From: Purpureocillium takamizusanense
Taxonomy: Eukaryota > Ascomycota > Sordariomycetes > Hypocreales > Ophiocordycipitaceae
Assembly: GCF_022605165.1 (NCBI RefSeq)
Contig: NC_063069.1
Span: 5,748,700 to 5,812,699 of the forward strand
Length of the DNA stretch: 64,000 nt
Direction of reading: 5' to 3'
Positions 45,699-57,412 of this stretch are shown here, one piece after another (the stretch's first letter is position 1; each line of letters opens with the position of its first letter). The notes under the pieces are model-generated. The model saw nothing but the letters and a program-made list of their open reading frames with translations, ran no database searches and was not told the DNA's origin. The position numbers and the translations under genes were made by a program.

Positions 45699-47630
45699 GG
45701 GGGCCTAACCCCGCTAAGCGTTTAATTGACGAGGAGCACTATTCTTATGCATAGAAACCTATGTTCTATGCGGCTTGGCGCTTACCAGGTAGTGGCGGAG
45801 AAAGACCCGAGGCCATTCTCGGGGAGGAGGGAGGCTTTATATGCGTGGGACTCAACGAAATTCACCTCCGATCACTAAGTTGATTAAGTCAGTGCAAGAG
45901 CCCGGTGATTACTAGACCGATTCACTCAATATGGATCCTCTATTGAGTTGTTTGAGCTATTTTGATCCCGGCGCATAATATACTTGTGTGGAAGAATGTC
46001 ATTTCAACGAAATGATTACCATGTGAAAGACTAGCAGGGTGGCAGTGCCTTCAATGGCAAGTCCCGCGAGCCGTGAAACAACACCTTGCCAGTCCGAATG
46101 CACAACCCCCTTAATAGCGCGAGCTGATGCTGGTAATATAGGATTGTTGGGAACCATGCAGTGTTTCAGCAGACAAGGACACGTCCTCTCTAATCAACAG
46201 ACCACCTGATACAGCATACGAACCCTTTAAAAAATCCAGCTTGCGCGTTTCCAACACTTGTCGAGGATGACTCGACAGCGCGCTCATAGCGGAAAGTAGG
46301 GTTGGCAAACCGTAGTTGCTGTTCATTTGCCCGCCAGCAAGCTGCCCTGGACGGCTTAGGGTGCAGCTCTTGGGTTGCCTTACGATGCTATCAGATCGAC
46401 ACCGATCGTTTAGCACTGCAATACTGCGACCGGTTTGGCAAGAAAATGTCAATGTGCTGTCTTTTCTCAGCCCATGTGCAAACACATGATCTAAACTCGT
46501 ACATGCAGAGATAAGAAGCGGGACGGCGTGAGAAAACTTCCCAAAACCAATATGGCTATTTGACTCGGCCGCCATGCCCTCCTGCATACTTATAACCGTC
46601 CTTTCATTCATGATAAGCCGGGAAGGCTCAAGCTGGTTCTTGAGTCGTAGGTATCCGCGCGGACTTCAGCCTGCCTCTATTGAGCCCAAAGGGTACAAAT
46701 CGCACCCTAGTCTGTCTCACCACGCGCCCCGCCTGGGAGGACTCTGTCAGTATATTGGGTACGATGCTGCTAAAGAAGGCTTCTCAGTAGCAGTCAATAA
46801 GACAGTGGTGACGGAACAGGCAGTTTGGTTTTGCAAACGACTAAACTTCGATAGCGGCTGGCGTAGTTTTTGGTCTGGTTGGTACCACACCCACGGGTTA
46901 TGACCTGTTCCATGTCACAACGGGGTTATTGCTGGCCTTTAGCGTTCCTGAGCGCCTTACTTACCGGCCCTGTAAAAAATTCCAGAACCAGAACGCCGCC
47001 AACCAACTTGCGGTGATCGGCGTTGGTATCTTATCCGCTCTTCGCAACATGAAACGTCTTCTCCATCGGCTTGGTGGGAACTCCCGCTCTTTGTCACGCG
47101 ATATCAAGATAAGGCACCGCCCGTGAACACCGAAGCGTACGGGTGACGTCTTGGGTAGTTTCCGGGTAGATCGCCAGCCGATGAGATCTTCGAATCCGTT
47201 TCAATCAACATGAGACAACTTTCTTCGGCAACGACCCCGTAATGATTAACCAGCGACTTGTTCAAACCCGCACAAAACACGTTTGTTTGAGCACCCTGCG
47301 ATTATGAAACACAGACCTCGTCCTTCCCCAACCGAGGATATTCGACAAGACAGAGTCTGCGACCAGAGGGGAACTGGCTCAGGAGCTCCAGTCGGAAGGA
47401 ACGAAGCACGTAGACTCAATCGGCTGAAGTTTTAGTAGATACCGCCGGCTCGCGAGCCAGGCCACATCTTGTGGTTTGGACTCGGTCTCGTTCCTGTTTT
47501 ATGTCGCGGGTCGGCCGATCGGTTTTCATACACAATCTCTACTCATTGCCTATATAACGACCCAGTTGCGGCTTGCTCACCTGGTCGCAGCTCCCCTGGG
47601 CGTTGCCTCATTGCGCTCACGAATCACGCC
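45699..47630. other. no gene supported; upstream region of the large repeat protein
   Basis: Nearly 2 kb of normal-composition DNA. A 166-codon minus-strand frame at 46111-46611 starts with ATG but has no domain and a composition unlike neighbouring genes, so I do not call it. A second ATG-rich open stretch from 47469 is in frame with the large gene but lacks a signal peptide; the start at 47631 is preferred. Confidence 0.4.
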
Positions 47631-50600
47631 ATGGCTTTTTCGTGGCATCACGTCCTCCTGGCGTTCCTTCTTATGGTTGTCATCGGAACCGGACTTGAAG
47701 ACGAATTCAATGAACTCCCCATCGACCCTCAGGAGGAGACCCTCCACACTCCTCTTGTGACATTGCAGGATGCCACGTGCGAGGGTACAACGTGCTCGAT
47801 CGTCGAGGATCACCAGCTCCGGCATACCTATCTGGTCTTTGTTGTCATGTTAAGCGACATATCAAGGGGGCTCGCGACAAAGTATGGCGTGTCCGAGCTG
47901 TCCCAGCTATCAGATGATCTTAATACACATATCCATGAGGTTAACGCCAATACGGAAGACGCCTATAGGCTAGACCTGAGAAGGCGAGGGGAGAGCCATG
48001 ATGCAGATTTGGTCAAGAGGGCAGGGCTGTTCGATAAGCTGCTAGGAGGTCTCTTGGGAGGCAACAGGGGGGCGAAGGAAGGCAACAGCAATACGGATGA
48101 CGCCACGACCGGTGAAGGCGGTCGAGTAAAAGGCGACGGCGGCGGCGGCCTGCTTGGAGGATTGTTGGGCGGTGGAAAAGGTGGCGGCGGTCCCATCAGC
48201 GACGCCATCGGGAATGTCGCCAGCAACGTCATCGGAAAACTTCTCAAAGGTGCAGGCCCAGGCCTCGCCGGCGCAGGATTCTTCGGTGGTGTGGGAGCCG
48301 GGGAGGGGGCTGCTCAGGGTCTCAACCTCGCACCAGCGTCCATGACCAAACCAACAGGCGAGCAAGTCGCGCGGGAGAACGGGATGCAAAACACAGGACT
48401 CAACCCAGTCCTAAGAAATGCGGCCCTGGGCCTTACATCTACGGCGCTCAAGGCCGTGCGTCAGAGCGGTATCTTGCAGCTGCCGCCACTCGGACCCCTT
48501 GCTGCGTCCTTGGGCACCGCCGTCGGAAGCGGCGCGGCGACCGGTCTCCGGCTCACAGAGACAAATGCTTCGGCTCCATTGGGCAACAACGCCACAGGCC
48601 TCGAGGGTGCGGTGGGGAGTTTTGGATTTGGACTGAGTCGGTCTTTCACAGAGAGTATTAACCTCACGGGCCCTGGTGGCCTGACGTCGAAGCTTCCTCC
48701 CATCGACTTCGGGGCCACGGCATTAGACATTGGGAATGGGCTCGGTAATGGTGCCGTCGTCGGGCTGCGCCTAGCCAACAACAAGGCTATTGGTCCCCCG
48801 CGGCCAGTTGGCCCTACGGATATCCCCAAAATTGCCGGGGCATTGTCGTTCGGCCTCTCGAACAGCCTGATAGGTAATATTAACCTCAGCAGTATTACTG
48901 GGCCTGGCGGTGTGGCGTCAATGTTCCCGCCGGTCGACTTTGGAGCCACGGCATTAGACATTGGGAATGGACTCGGTAACGGTGCCGTCGTCGGGCTGCG
49001 CCTAGCCAATAACAAGGCTATTGGTCCCCCGCGGCCAGCTGGCCCTACGGATATCCCCAAAATTGCCGGGGCATTGTCGTTCGGCCTCTCGAACAGCCTG
49101 ATAGGCAATATTAACATAAGCAGTGTTACTGGGCCTGGCGGTGTGGCGTCCATGTTCCCGCCGGTCGACTTTGGAGCCACGGCGCTGGGTGTCGGCGGTG
49201 CTGTCGGCGCAGGAGCCTCCATGGGCTTCAAGCTCACCAAGAAGGATCTCACTCCGGCGCCGCCAACCTCAGGAAAGGACTTGCCAGGGATAGCCAGCTC
49301 GTTCGCCTTTGGCGCCACGAGGACCCTGTCTGACAACCTGAACCTGAGTGACGTGGGAGGCCAACTCGGCACGATGCTCCCGCCCGTAAACATCGCTGAC
49401 ACGGCCCTTTCCTTGGGATCCGGCTTGGGTAACGGTGTTGCGCAAGGACTTAAGCTCACTGACAAAGACCTTACCCCCCCGCTCCCGGCGTCGCCATCAG
49501 ACATACCACGCATCGCCGGACGGTTTGCCTTTGGCCTCTCCAACGGGGTGAGCGTTAACCTCAACGTCAGCGAACAAGCCCAGAAGCTGGGGTCTATGTT
49601 GCCGCCCATCGACATCGGCCTGACCGCGCTCAATGTGGGCGCGGGCATCGGGGCCGGGGCTGCCGCTGGGCTGAAACTTGCAACCAACGAACAACTCGCG
49701 CCGCCGCCGCCGGCGTCTCAGAGCGACGTGCCGCGTATTGCTGGCACCTTGGCCTTTGGCATCACAAACGCTGTAGCTGGTAGCGTGAACACGACAAGCC
49801 TTCTCAATAGGGCTGGCATGGCGGGTGGCCTCGGTGGGATATTAGGCGACGGCAACGTGACTAGTCTGCTGGCTAAGTATGGAGGCCCGGCAGCTTCTGG
49901 ACTCGGGAAGGGACTTGGCTCTGGAGCCGCAGTTGGCTTAGGTCTTCAGCCAGAAGCTTCGCCTGAGCCGCTTCGACCGTTGCCGGATGGAAGCCTCGAC
50001 GTCGGGAGAGTAACGGAGGATTTCGCACAGGGCCTGACATCGAGGTTCCTCGCTAATGGTACGGCAAGCAAGGCGCTCGGCAACCTCTCTGGCAGCAACG
50101 GCGCCGCAGGCGGGCTCGCGAGCCTGACGGCCAATTTGAACATCGGGCGCATCGCCAACGGCTTTGCAAGAGGCTTGTTGACCGGCGTCGGCGACGGCGT
50201 CGAAGCCATCGGTGGCATCAAGGCCATCATCAACGGTACATCCACGCCTCCCACAGCCCCTATTTCCGACACCAAGGTCGATTTCAACGACACCGTCAGT
50301 GGCTCAGCAGTCGGATTCGGCCAAGGTCTCGGCACCTCTGGAGTTGTTACAGCACAAAAGCTACTCGCTCCCAGAAAGAGTGACCGTTCCCTAGGTGCAC
50401 CCGACAAGGCGAAGCGTGGACACGACTTGGATGCGTCTACTACTGGCTCAATTGTGCTTGTCGGCCGACAAGTCGACACCAAAGTCCCGGACCAGCTGAC
50501 GGGTCTCAACTTGTCCCGTCTTCTAGACGCGGATGCCGTCTCCGCCGTGGCGCAGAAGGGTGTTGACACACTCACATGCGACGGTGTGGCGGCGCTGTTT

Positions 50601-51605
50601 GTCGTCGGCCGTAGCCTTCAAAAGAGCGGCACGCTGCCCATGAGCGGATTGAACGACAAGACCCAGGCTTTTCTGAAGTCGTTCGTCCCACAAGGCAACA
50701 TACGCTTCGTTAATGGGGCCAACACGTTTGTTGTGGATGGCCAAAAGGCTGCTCAAGGACTCGGCGACTCTCAAATCGCTGTGGTCCAGGCGGTCAGTAT
50801 CAACGGCTTCCCATTCTCCGCTTTTGCAACATTTCTAGTCATCCATAGTAAGTCTCCACGGATAGTCTCTGAGTTGATACGAGTCATGAGAGCTTATCTG
50901 ACATCTTTAGTCGGGATTGCGATCCTGGGTCTGTTCATCCTATTTCCGCTCGCCTTGACGCTCAACAGTGTACGCAACATTGCTGTGCGCTTCCGCAAAC
51001 TCAACGACCTACCGGCATGGACGCCCAAGGCTACAAAACTCATCTGGGCGGCGGGCGTGGCTCCGTCTCTGGTCCTCACAACAGTATTTGGCGTTTTGCC
51101 TACATCTACGTCGAAGCACTTCCAAACTGTACATGAGGTTTGTCGGCCGCTGCCCGTCCCCGTTTCATTCTTGGGAACGCAGGCTCACGGCTTACGGCAG
51201 GTACTCGGTCTCGTCACTCTGATAGTCGCCCTCGCCTCCCTCATTTTATATTTTCGCTCTACCCCTACTGCCGAGCTGACTCCGGGCGAGCCATTTCCGG
51301 ACAGCTTCGAGATGAACCGCGTCACAGCCGTCTCACACACCAGTAACCAATTGCTTCTCGCACTGCTGCCACCTACCGCCATTAGTGGATTTGCGGATTT
51401 GAGCGGCGTAACCCTGTGCTTGACACGCGCGATGGCTCCGTTCGAGACGGCCATCGCGCTGGGATTGGGGCTAGGATCTGTGTTCATCGTGGGGCAATTC
51501 GTCTCTGGGGCAGACACTTTACTGGCGCTCAGGGCGTGGAGAAAGGCCAAGGGCGCGAGAAGGACAGGTAGGAATCAAGAAATACGGAGACTTGATAAGA
51601 ACTGA
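47631..51605 (+). CDS. large secreted/membrane repeat protein (about 1303 aa)
   Basis: The start MAFSWHHVLLAFLLMVVIG at 47631 gives a signal peptide. A 63-base intron (50848-50910, GTAAGT...TTTAG) is in frame. Residues about 130-230 are Gly-rich. Residues about 275-860 hold six or seven repeats of 77-85 residues with the core PPxDFGATALxxGxGxGxGA, GLxLxxxxxxxPPxP, DIPxIAGxxxFGL and N-glycosylation-type NxS/T sites; two are nearly identical. The C-terminal 300 residues contain a conserved-looking globular part (CDGVAALFVVGRSL) and about four hydrophobic segments (LVGIAILGLFILFPLAL; VLGLVTLIVALASLI). I do not recognise the family. A surface or wall-anchored role is inference. No RIP despite internal repeats. 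Confidence 0.8.
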   Translation: MAFSWHHVLLAFLLMVVIGTGLEDEFNELPIDPQEETLHTPLVTLQDATCEGTTCSIVEDHQLRHTYLVFVVMLSDISRGLATKYGVSELSQLSDDLNTHIHEVNANTEDAYRLDLRRRGESHDADLVKRAGLFDKLLGGLLGGNRGAKEGNSNTDDATTGEGGRVKGDGGGGLLGGLLGGGKGGGGPISDAIGNVASNVIGKLLKGAGPGLAGAGFFGGVGAGEGAAQGLNLAPASMTKPTGEQVARENGMQNTGLNPVLRNAALGLTSTALKAVRQSGILQLPPLGPLAASLGTAVGSGAATGLRLTETNASAPLGNNATGLEGAVGSFGFGLSRSFTESINLTGPGGLTSKLPPIDFGATALDIGNGLGNGAVVGLRLANNKAIGPPRPVGPTDIPKIAGALSFGLSNSLIGNINLSSITGPGGVASMFPPVDFGATALDIGNGLGNGAVVGLRLANNKAIGPPRPAGPTDIPKIAGALSFGLSNSLIGNINISSVTGPGGVASMFPPVDFGATALGVGGAVGAGASMGFKLTKKDLTPAPPTSGKDLPGIASSFAFGATRTLSDNLNLSDVGGQLGTMLPPVNIADTALSLGSGLGNGVAQGLKLTDKDLTPPLPASPSDIPRIAGRFAFGLSNGVSVNLNVSEQAQKLGSMLPPIDIGLTALNVGAGIGAGAAAGLKLATNEQLAPPPPASQSDVPRIAGTLAFGITNAVAGSVNTTSLLNRAGMAGGLGGILGDGNVTSLLAKYGGPAASGLGKGLGSGAAVGLGLQPEASPEPLRPLPDGSLDVGRVTEDFAQGLTSRFLANGTASKALGNLSGSNGAAGGLASLTANLNIGRIANGFARGLLTGVGDGVEAIGGIKAIINGTSTPPTAPISDTKVDFNDTVSGSAVGFGQGLGTSGVVTAQKLLAPRKSDRSLGAPDKAKRGHDLDASTTGSIVLVGRQVDTKVPDQLTGLNLSRLLDADAVSAVAQKGVDTLTCDGVAALFVVGRSLQKSGTLPMSGLNDKTQAFLKSFVPQGNIRFVNGANTFVVDGQKAAQGLGDSQIAVVQAVSINGFPFSAFATFLVIHSKSPRIVSELIRVMRAYLTSLVGIAILGLFILFPLALTLNSVRNIAVRFRKLNDLPAWTPKATKLIWAAGVAPSLVLTTVFGVLPTSTSKHFQTVHEVCRPLPVPVSFLGTQAHGLRQVLGLVTLIVALASLILYFRSTPTAELTPGEPFPDSFEMNRVTAVSHTSNQLLLALLPPTAISGFADLSGVTLCLTRAMAPFETAIALGLGLGSVFIVGQFVSGADTLLALRAWRKAKGARRTGRNQEIRRLDKN
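48714..49175 (+). repeat. two near-identical 231-bp coding repeats
   Basis: GCCACGGCATTAGACATTGGG at 48714 recurs at 48945, and the next unit starts at 49176, a period of 231 bases (77 codons). The first two units differ at only a few positions; the third and later ones are diverged. Recent in-frame duplication inside the large repeat gene. Confidence 0.85.
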
Positions 51606-51823
51606 GCGACAGCAACGAGACGGGGGTAGAAGAGAGCCAAACTTAATCTCTATACTATGCAATAGTATATTAGACGACTTGCGGCTACTAGTAGGGCTAC
51701 CGAGACCTACAAATACGTATTATAATCTGATGAGCTACCCTAAGTATACAACTTCAGAGGGCATAGTGCTCAGTTGACGTGTGTCCGTTTTACTAACGTA
51801 ACGCGGTCCTAAATAGCGACAGT

Positions 51824-53485
51824 CTAACTAGGCACCCTATGCAATCGAACCGTGAGACTCCTCTTCTGCCAAAGAAGAAACGCCCGCTGGCGGGCCGGAT
51901 CCCAATGCGCTGCAATTTCAGCAGGCGACTCAAAATCCAAATAGTACCTCCTCACAAGGCGGCAAACAGTCAGCCTCATCTCGGCATATGCCAGATTCTT
52001 GCCGATGCACCCCTTGGCCCCGGTGCTGAACGGCTGTGAGGCGCCCCTATTGTCCGCGGCGTATCGCGGGTCTACGTCTGCCAGCCATCGCTCGGGGACG
52101 AAGCGCTTCGCGTCGGTAAAGTTCCTCTCGTCGTTGGCCGCGGCGTATGTGTTGGAGGACACGATGGTCTGCAGGTCAGCGACGGGTCCTGATCTGAATT
52201 TCAGCGTGGTGAGGACTCGGGTGCAACTCACTCCCTTTGCGATGGGGATTCCGCAGACAAACGTGTCTTCCAAGGCTTCCCTATGCAGTCCACCGGCCAC
52301 GGGCGGGAAAAGTCGTAGGCCTTCTTGGATGACGGTGTTTAGGTATTCCATCTTCGCTGCTCCCTCAAGGCCCACCTCCGACCCTGGCGGAAACGTGACG
52401 TTAATCTCATCGCGAAGCCTCTGCTGCCGTAACGGGTCCAAAGCCAAGTAATACGCAATACCCGTAAGTGCACTCGCCGTCGTCTCGCTCCCCGCTGAAA
52501 TGAATGTGGACGCATTCCCGCGCAACTCGCCCTCGTCCATCGTGAGCTCCTCCGTCTGATGAGTCAGGATATGTCCGATCAAATCCTCGCGCGCCATCGT
52601 GCGCTGCAACCGCCGATCCAGCTTATCCCTCGCCATGTCCTGCATCTCGACGATCTGGCGAATGAGGTACCGCGGCGTGTGGCGCGGGAACCACAGCCGC
52701 CAGATCCAGAGCCTGCGGAGGAGGTTGAGCCTCGGCAGCGTGCCCAGCGCTTTGCCCACGAGGACGGTGTACCGATGCGCGGCCGCGTCACGCAGGCAGC
52801 CGAAGGGCTCGCCAAAGGCAAGGTCGCCGATGACGTCGAAGGTGAGGAGGTTGAACCACTTGGCGGCGTCAAAGGCTCCCGTCGACTCCCAGCTCTCGTC
52901 GATACGGTGCATGAACAGATCCACACTCTGCTTAATGAGGGCCTCCTGCTGGCGGAGCGCGCTATCGGAGAAGGCGTGGGACAGCAGGCGGCGCTGCCGG
53001 GTGTGGTCTTTGCCGGTGGCGGGGACGATGCCCTTGCCGACCCTGTTGTTCACGGGCCGCGCCGGGTGGTACCGATCCTTGACAAAGATCCTAGTCTTAT
53101 TCGTACCGTAGATTTCCTTCCACGCCTGCTCGTTGTTGAACGACAGCTCGTCCGGCCCTATCCTGACGACCTCTCCGTACTTCTCATGCCATCTGAGCAC
53201 TACAGTGTGCGAGTCGCCACGGAAGAAGTAGGCGATGAAGGGCAGGTCTGATATTGCGGCCAGCTTGGGCCCGGGGACGTGGGCGAGAGGGTGGAACAGC
53301 AAGCGGTAGACGATTGTGACGACAGTCTTGACGATCCAAAAGGCGATGATCTGAAGGCGTTGGTTTAGTTTGCTACCACAAGCCGCACGCTACGGGGCCT
53401 GAGGGACACCTACACCTTGCAGTAACGTGCGTCCGTTGAGCAAACGGAAGGCATCATAGGGCGGCAGCAGGCTCGCTAGAGACAT
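51824..53485 (-). CDS. cytochrome P450 monooxygenase (511 aa)
   Basis: Exon 1 53485-53414, intron 53413-53351 (GTAGGT...TTCAG), exon 2 53350-52232, intron 52231-52169 (63 bases, in frame), exon 3 52168-51824; 1536 bases in total, closing in frame. The N-terminal anchor is IIAFWIVKTVVTIVYRLLF, followed by HPLAHVPGPKLA. The I helix has AGSETTAS, the K helix EGLRLFPP (ExxR), the PERF-like region is FVPERW, and the heme loop is FSTGAKGCIGKNLAYAEMRL with the Cys ligand. Endoplasmic-reticulum membrane oxidase; substrate unknown. It resembles secondary-metabolism P450s such as the CYP58/CYP65-like group, but subfamily is a guess. No synthase core gene is nearby. Converges on the large repeat protein gene. 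Confidence 0.92.
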
Positions 53486-55627
53486 GATTTAGTTCTGGAA
53501 AGTCTCAGAATACTCGCATAATATTATGAAGCACGAGAGAAGTGAGGTTCCACAGCTTATTTGTCTGCGATTTATCGGCCGCAGAACATCGAAGCACCGT
53601 GTGGTCGTCATCCAGTTCGAACTCTCGCAATTCAGCACTTGACATCTGATGGGGCCAAAAGCAGCATCAAGACATGACTTGGGCTCGATCTGGTAGGGGC
53701 TCCGTGCAGAAGGTCGGGCCCCCATGCAGACAGAAATCGGGAACGGTCCGACTTTTAGATTTCCGATTCGGGACTTTCTGGTGGACCGTGCGCGAGTGGC
53801 TTCGTTCGCCCGTCCAAACGGCATCTCTGTAGCGCGAGTGGAGGGGCGGCTTGCAGAGCGTCTTGGATGGTCGTGGTACACATATCGCCGCTCTATCCAC
53901 CAACTGTATCGGGTACACCTCACCAGATGCCAAGTTCCACCGTCTGCGTAACGCGCCTTTCCTTTCACCATGACATGGCGATCTGTGCGCACAAATGGCG
54001 GCAGACTATATCATATCAGGCTCTCGTGGCTCAGTCGTCTGGATAGCATACGCTACACCATTTTCGTCGACATTGTTCTCTGAGACGCCAGAACCTACAA
54101 AACAGTCGCAATGGACAAAAGTCCTGCCCAGGTGTATATGCTCTGGAAAGCTTTTGTAGCGATTTCAATATTGCAAGCGGGCACGTCCTAATAAGGAGAA
54201 TCTCTGCGTTTGTCCCCAAGCTGTTTTGGCGTCACGCTAGTGGGGTTTGGAGGGGATGGGGGCGGGGGCGGGGGCGGGGGCGGGGGCCGGTTGTTCAGCT
54301 TCCCCGCAGCTGACGGGTGACAGGGCGCCTCCTGGACCTTCGGTGTTGAGGTCGATATGGAGGTTGTCACAAGAGGATGGTGCTGCAATGCCCAACTGCA
54401 GCGCTGACTGCGTTATGGACCATGACTCAGGCACGAATCAGTACTACCATGAACGAGGCTTGCCAGGGTATAGAGCGTTGGCCGTTTCATCTCATCTAGT
54501 AGCCCAATGAGTCAATAACCTTGTCCTTCAGGAGGCATTCCTACAGCCTGATCCTCTATACGCGAGGCTTTGCCGTCTTGGATTTTGCGCTCCGACGCTG
54601 GGGACAGTTAACTTCTGGTTCAAGGTCGACTATCAGCTGAGTGAACGTCTAGGCAGATCAACCTATGATTCTTGAGGGAATCAAATGTCGAGGTGGCCCG
54701 AATGTCACGCGCCTTTATAGCGTCCTTCGCTATTTTAGTTAGTTGAGTTGCTAGGCTGCGTCTCCGTCCGACTAAAACGGGCGCGAGGTTTATGGCTATT
54801 CGTCTTAGCCCCGTTTATTGGCATCGGAACGAACCTCGTACCCGCAGCCGGAATGGGCGCAAGCAAGGTCATGGGCAACCGAGATGCGGTTCGCCCCAGA
54901 GCGGTCCGACATCCGTCTTACACGGCGTCCAGCATCCGTTCGTGACAGAGGCCGGGGCTCGGTCCGAGTCCTCATCAACGATGGGCATCCAGCAACGACA
55001 TCTCACGAGTGATCCGCTCGATCCTGCCGACGCAGACTACTTGGACCTTGCGCATGAGGCGTACCTGCAATGGAGTCAATTGCCCCGATACAAGGACATG
55101 TTCGTCCCCGCACCCATTAATTACACGCACAGCTGCGATTAAGCCACATTGACATAGAAAGTACAATCAACTCAGGCTTAAGGCAGTGCTGCGGGGCGAT
55201 GACATCTGAAACAATTTGGCTGTGGCACTTCTACCCCGCCGATTCCCCAGAACAACCATCTTAGATCGTGTGTACCAGCCTTGAGGGTGCATGATAACTG
55301 CCGCGCGGGGGCTGGGCTAACAACATGACAGTCGTAGCACAGGTATAAGAAAGGCTGTGCTCCGTAGTCACCGGGATATTGTTCCACGTGCGTCTTGCTG
55401 CACAGCTGTGGTGTAATCCCTACTTCGTGCGTTCCATTTTCCGCAGCCCTACGTGTTCATCGCCTCTCATCCCCATCTGTAGAGTGGACAAGTTCATCGC
55501 TGCAATGAGTGAAGGCATTGACAAACGTCAAATGTCAGGCAGGTTCAACGAAACAGCTAGCCAGGACTTGTGCTGACACGCTTTTAGGGCCGAGTCCGCC
55601 GACCATGTCGAGCAGGATTGCGCTGCG
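53486..55627. other. no gene supported
   Basis: About 2.1 kb between the P450 and the transporter, with short frames on both strands. A G+C-rich hexamer array is listed separately. The region serves as upstream DNA for both divergent genes. Confidence 0.45.
54258..54288. repeat. GGGGGC hexamer array (about five units)
   Basis: A run of G5C units on the plus strand. Five closely spaced G-tracts could fold as a G-quadruplex. It lies between the divergently transcribed P450 and transporter genes. Confidence 0.85.
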
Positions 55628-57412
55628 ATGGAGACAGCACCTCTGACTCCAGACGGCGGGACGCCAACCGAACATGAAAAGAGCGTATTGCGCTACGTGA
55701 CCGCTTCAATTCCCCTTATGTCTTGGTTCGTAGTCATTATCGAAGCCGCGGAGCGCTTTACGTATTTTGGGTTGTCTGGCCCGCTGCGTGAGTGAATCAC
55801 CTCGAATCGCGGCAGGGCGAGCTAATTTTGGAGCAGAGAACTACGTGCAGAACCCGTTGGATGATCCCCTCAGACCGGGTGCGTTAGGCTTGGGACAGGC
55901 AAATGCAACCACGATATCGTACTGTCTGACGTTTTGGATGTATCTGACGCCGCTCGTCGGGGCGTACATTGCCGATTCGTACCTCGGACGCTACAAGACG
56001 ATTCTCTACTCAGCCGGCCTATACCTGCTGGGTATCGCTATGCTCTTTGCTACGTCTTTTCACGCGGCCACTCGGGCTCACGCCGGTTTGCCCGGCCTTA
56101 TCATTACCATCATCTTCCTAGGACTGGGCACCGGCGGATTCAAGCCCAATATTGGACCGTTGCTGCTCGACCAATATCCCGAGAAGTTCCAAAGGGTCAA
56201 GACACTCAAGAGCGGAGAGCGTGTCATAGTGGACCCTCAGATAACCATCACCAATATCATGTACATCTACTTTAACCTGGCTCTGGTTGGATGCCTATCC
56301 GGGATACCGACAACCTGGCTTGCTCTCAAAGTTGGGTTTTGGGCCGCGTTTCTGCTTCCGCTCTGTGTGTTTGTCGCCTCCATTCTGCTGTTAGTGTCTG
56401 GCGGAGGAAAGTACGGTAAGATACCCTTTCACTGGAAACATCTTTAGCTCAACGCTAATTCCAGCACAGTGGAGGCAAAACCTGAGCCCGTCCTAGGCCA
56501 CGCATTCAAAGCCGTGGTCATCGCCATTCGCCATGGCGGCAAGATGGATGCTGCGAAACCGTCCGCCCTTCGGGCCCAATATGGCGCTTCGGACGTTCCG
56601 TACGATGACGAGTTTGTCGAAGAGTTGAAGAGGGGCTTGTACGCATGTCGCGTCCTGTATGAAACCCCACGTTTAGTCAAGTCGCTTGTCTGACGAAACA
56701 CAGCATCCCTCAACCAATTGCCTACTTGTGCTACCTGCAAGCGACAAACAATCTAATCTCTCAGGCCGCGACAATGGAGACTCACGGCCTTCCCAACGAC
56801 ATCCTCTACAACTTCACCCTGCTTTTCGGCATCGTCAACACTTATCTGATCAGAGCCTTCCTTATACCATTTCTGCGCCGAAAGAATATTCCGTTTGGAC
56901 CTGTTCGACGAATGACCACAGGGTTCATCTGTGGAGCCACTGGCATCAGCTATGCCGCGATAGTGCAGAAGATTGTCTACTCGGCAGGCCCTTGCTACGA
57001 CGCACCGTTGAACTGCCCAGCATCCGAGGGGGGCCGCATCCCGAACCAAGCGAATGTCATGCTGCAGCTACCCGTGTACCTTGGTCTTGCGACTTTCGAA
57101 GTACTGGTGCAGACAGCGACATTCGAATACGCATACACGAAAGCACCTAAGAGGTTGAAGGGCTTCGTGACGGCCATGGTCATGCTAACAACCGCAGTCG
57201 CATCGGCCCTCGGCATTGCCGTTTCCCGTACCGCTTACGACCCTGGACTGATTACCATGTACGCGTGTCTGGGCGGCGCCTTCTTTGCTTCTACCATCTT
57301 GTTGTGGTACTTTTTTCGCAACTATGATAAGCTCGAGAATGACCTGTTCGCCCTTGATGTCAAGGTTGATGCGGCACGGGCAGAGAAGGAGAAGGGGGTA
57401 CACCTCGAGTAG
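55628..57412 (+). CDS. POT-family proton-coupled oligopeptide transporter (544 aa)
   Basis: Exons 55628-55787, 55837-56415, 56470-56656, 56704-57412 with introns of 47-54 bases; 1635 bases, closing in frame. Early motif EAAERFTYFGLSGPL and then GAYIADSYLGRYKTIL are the POT/PTR2 signatures (ExxER-type E-R-F/Y and the GAxxAD segment). GLGTGGFKPNIGPLLLDQ follows, then TNIMYIYFNLALVG. The cytoplasmic loop has PYDDEFVEELKRGLYACR, followed by NNLISQAATMETHGLPND and about six more membrane helices up to LLWYFFRNYDKLE. It would import di- and tripeptides at the plasma membrane. The length is normal for fungal PTR2 proteins. No RIP, no truncation. It could also be an accessory transporter near the P450. 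Confidence 0.93.

Noticed and set aside
46111..46611. 166-codon minus-strand ORF
   Set aside because: ATG start but no domain, no introns to extend it and no conserved pattern; overlapping frames on the other strand look equally good.
48461..49687. 408-codon minus-strand ORF
   Set aside because: It is antisense to the repeat region of the large plus-strand protein; the G+C-rich repeats keep the opposite frame open. Pro/Ser/Ala-rich translation with no domain.
52559..53251. 230-codon plus-strand ORF
   Set aside because: Antisense to the P450 coding sequence.
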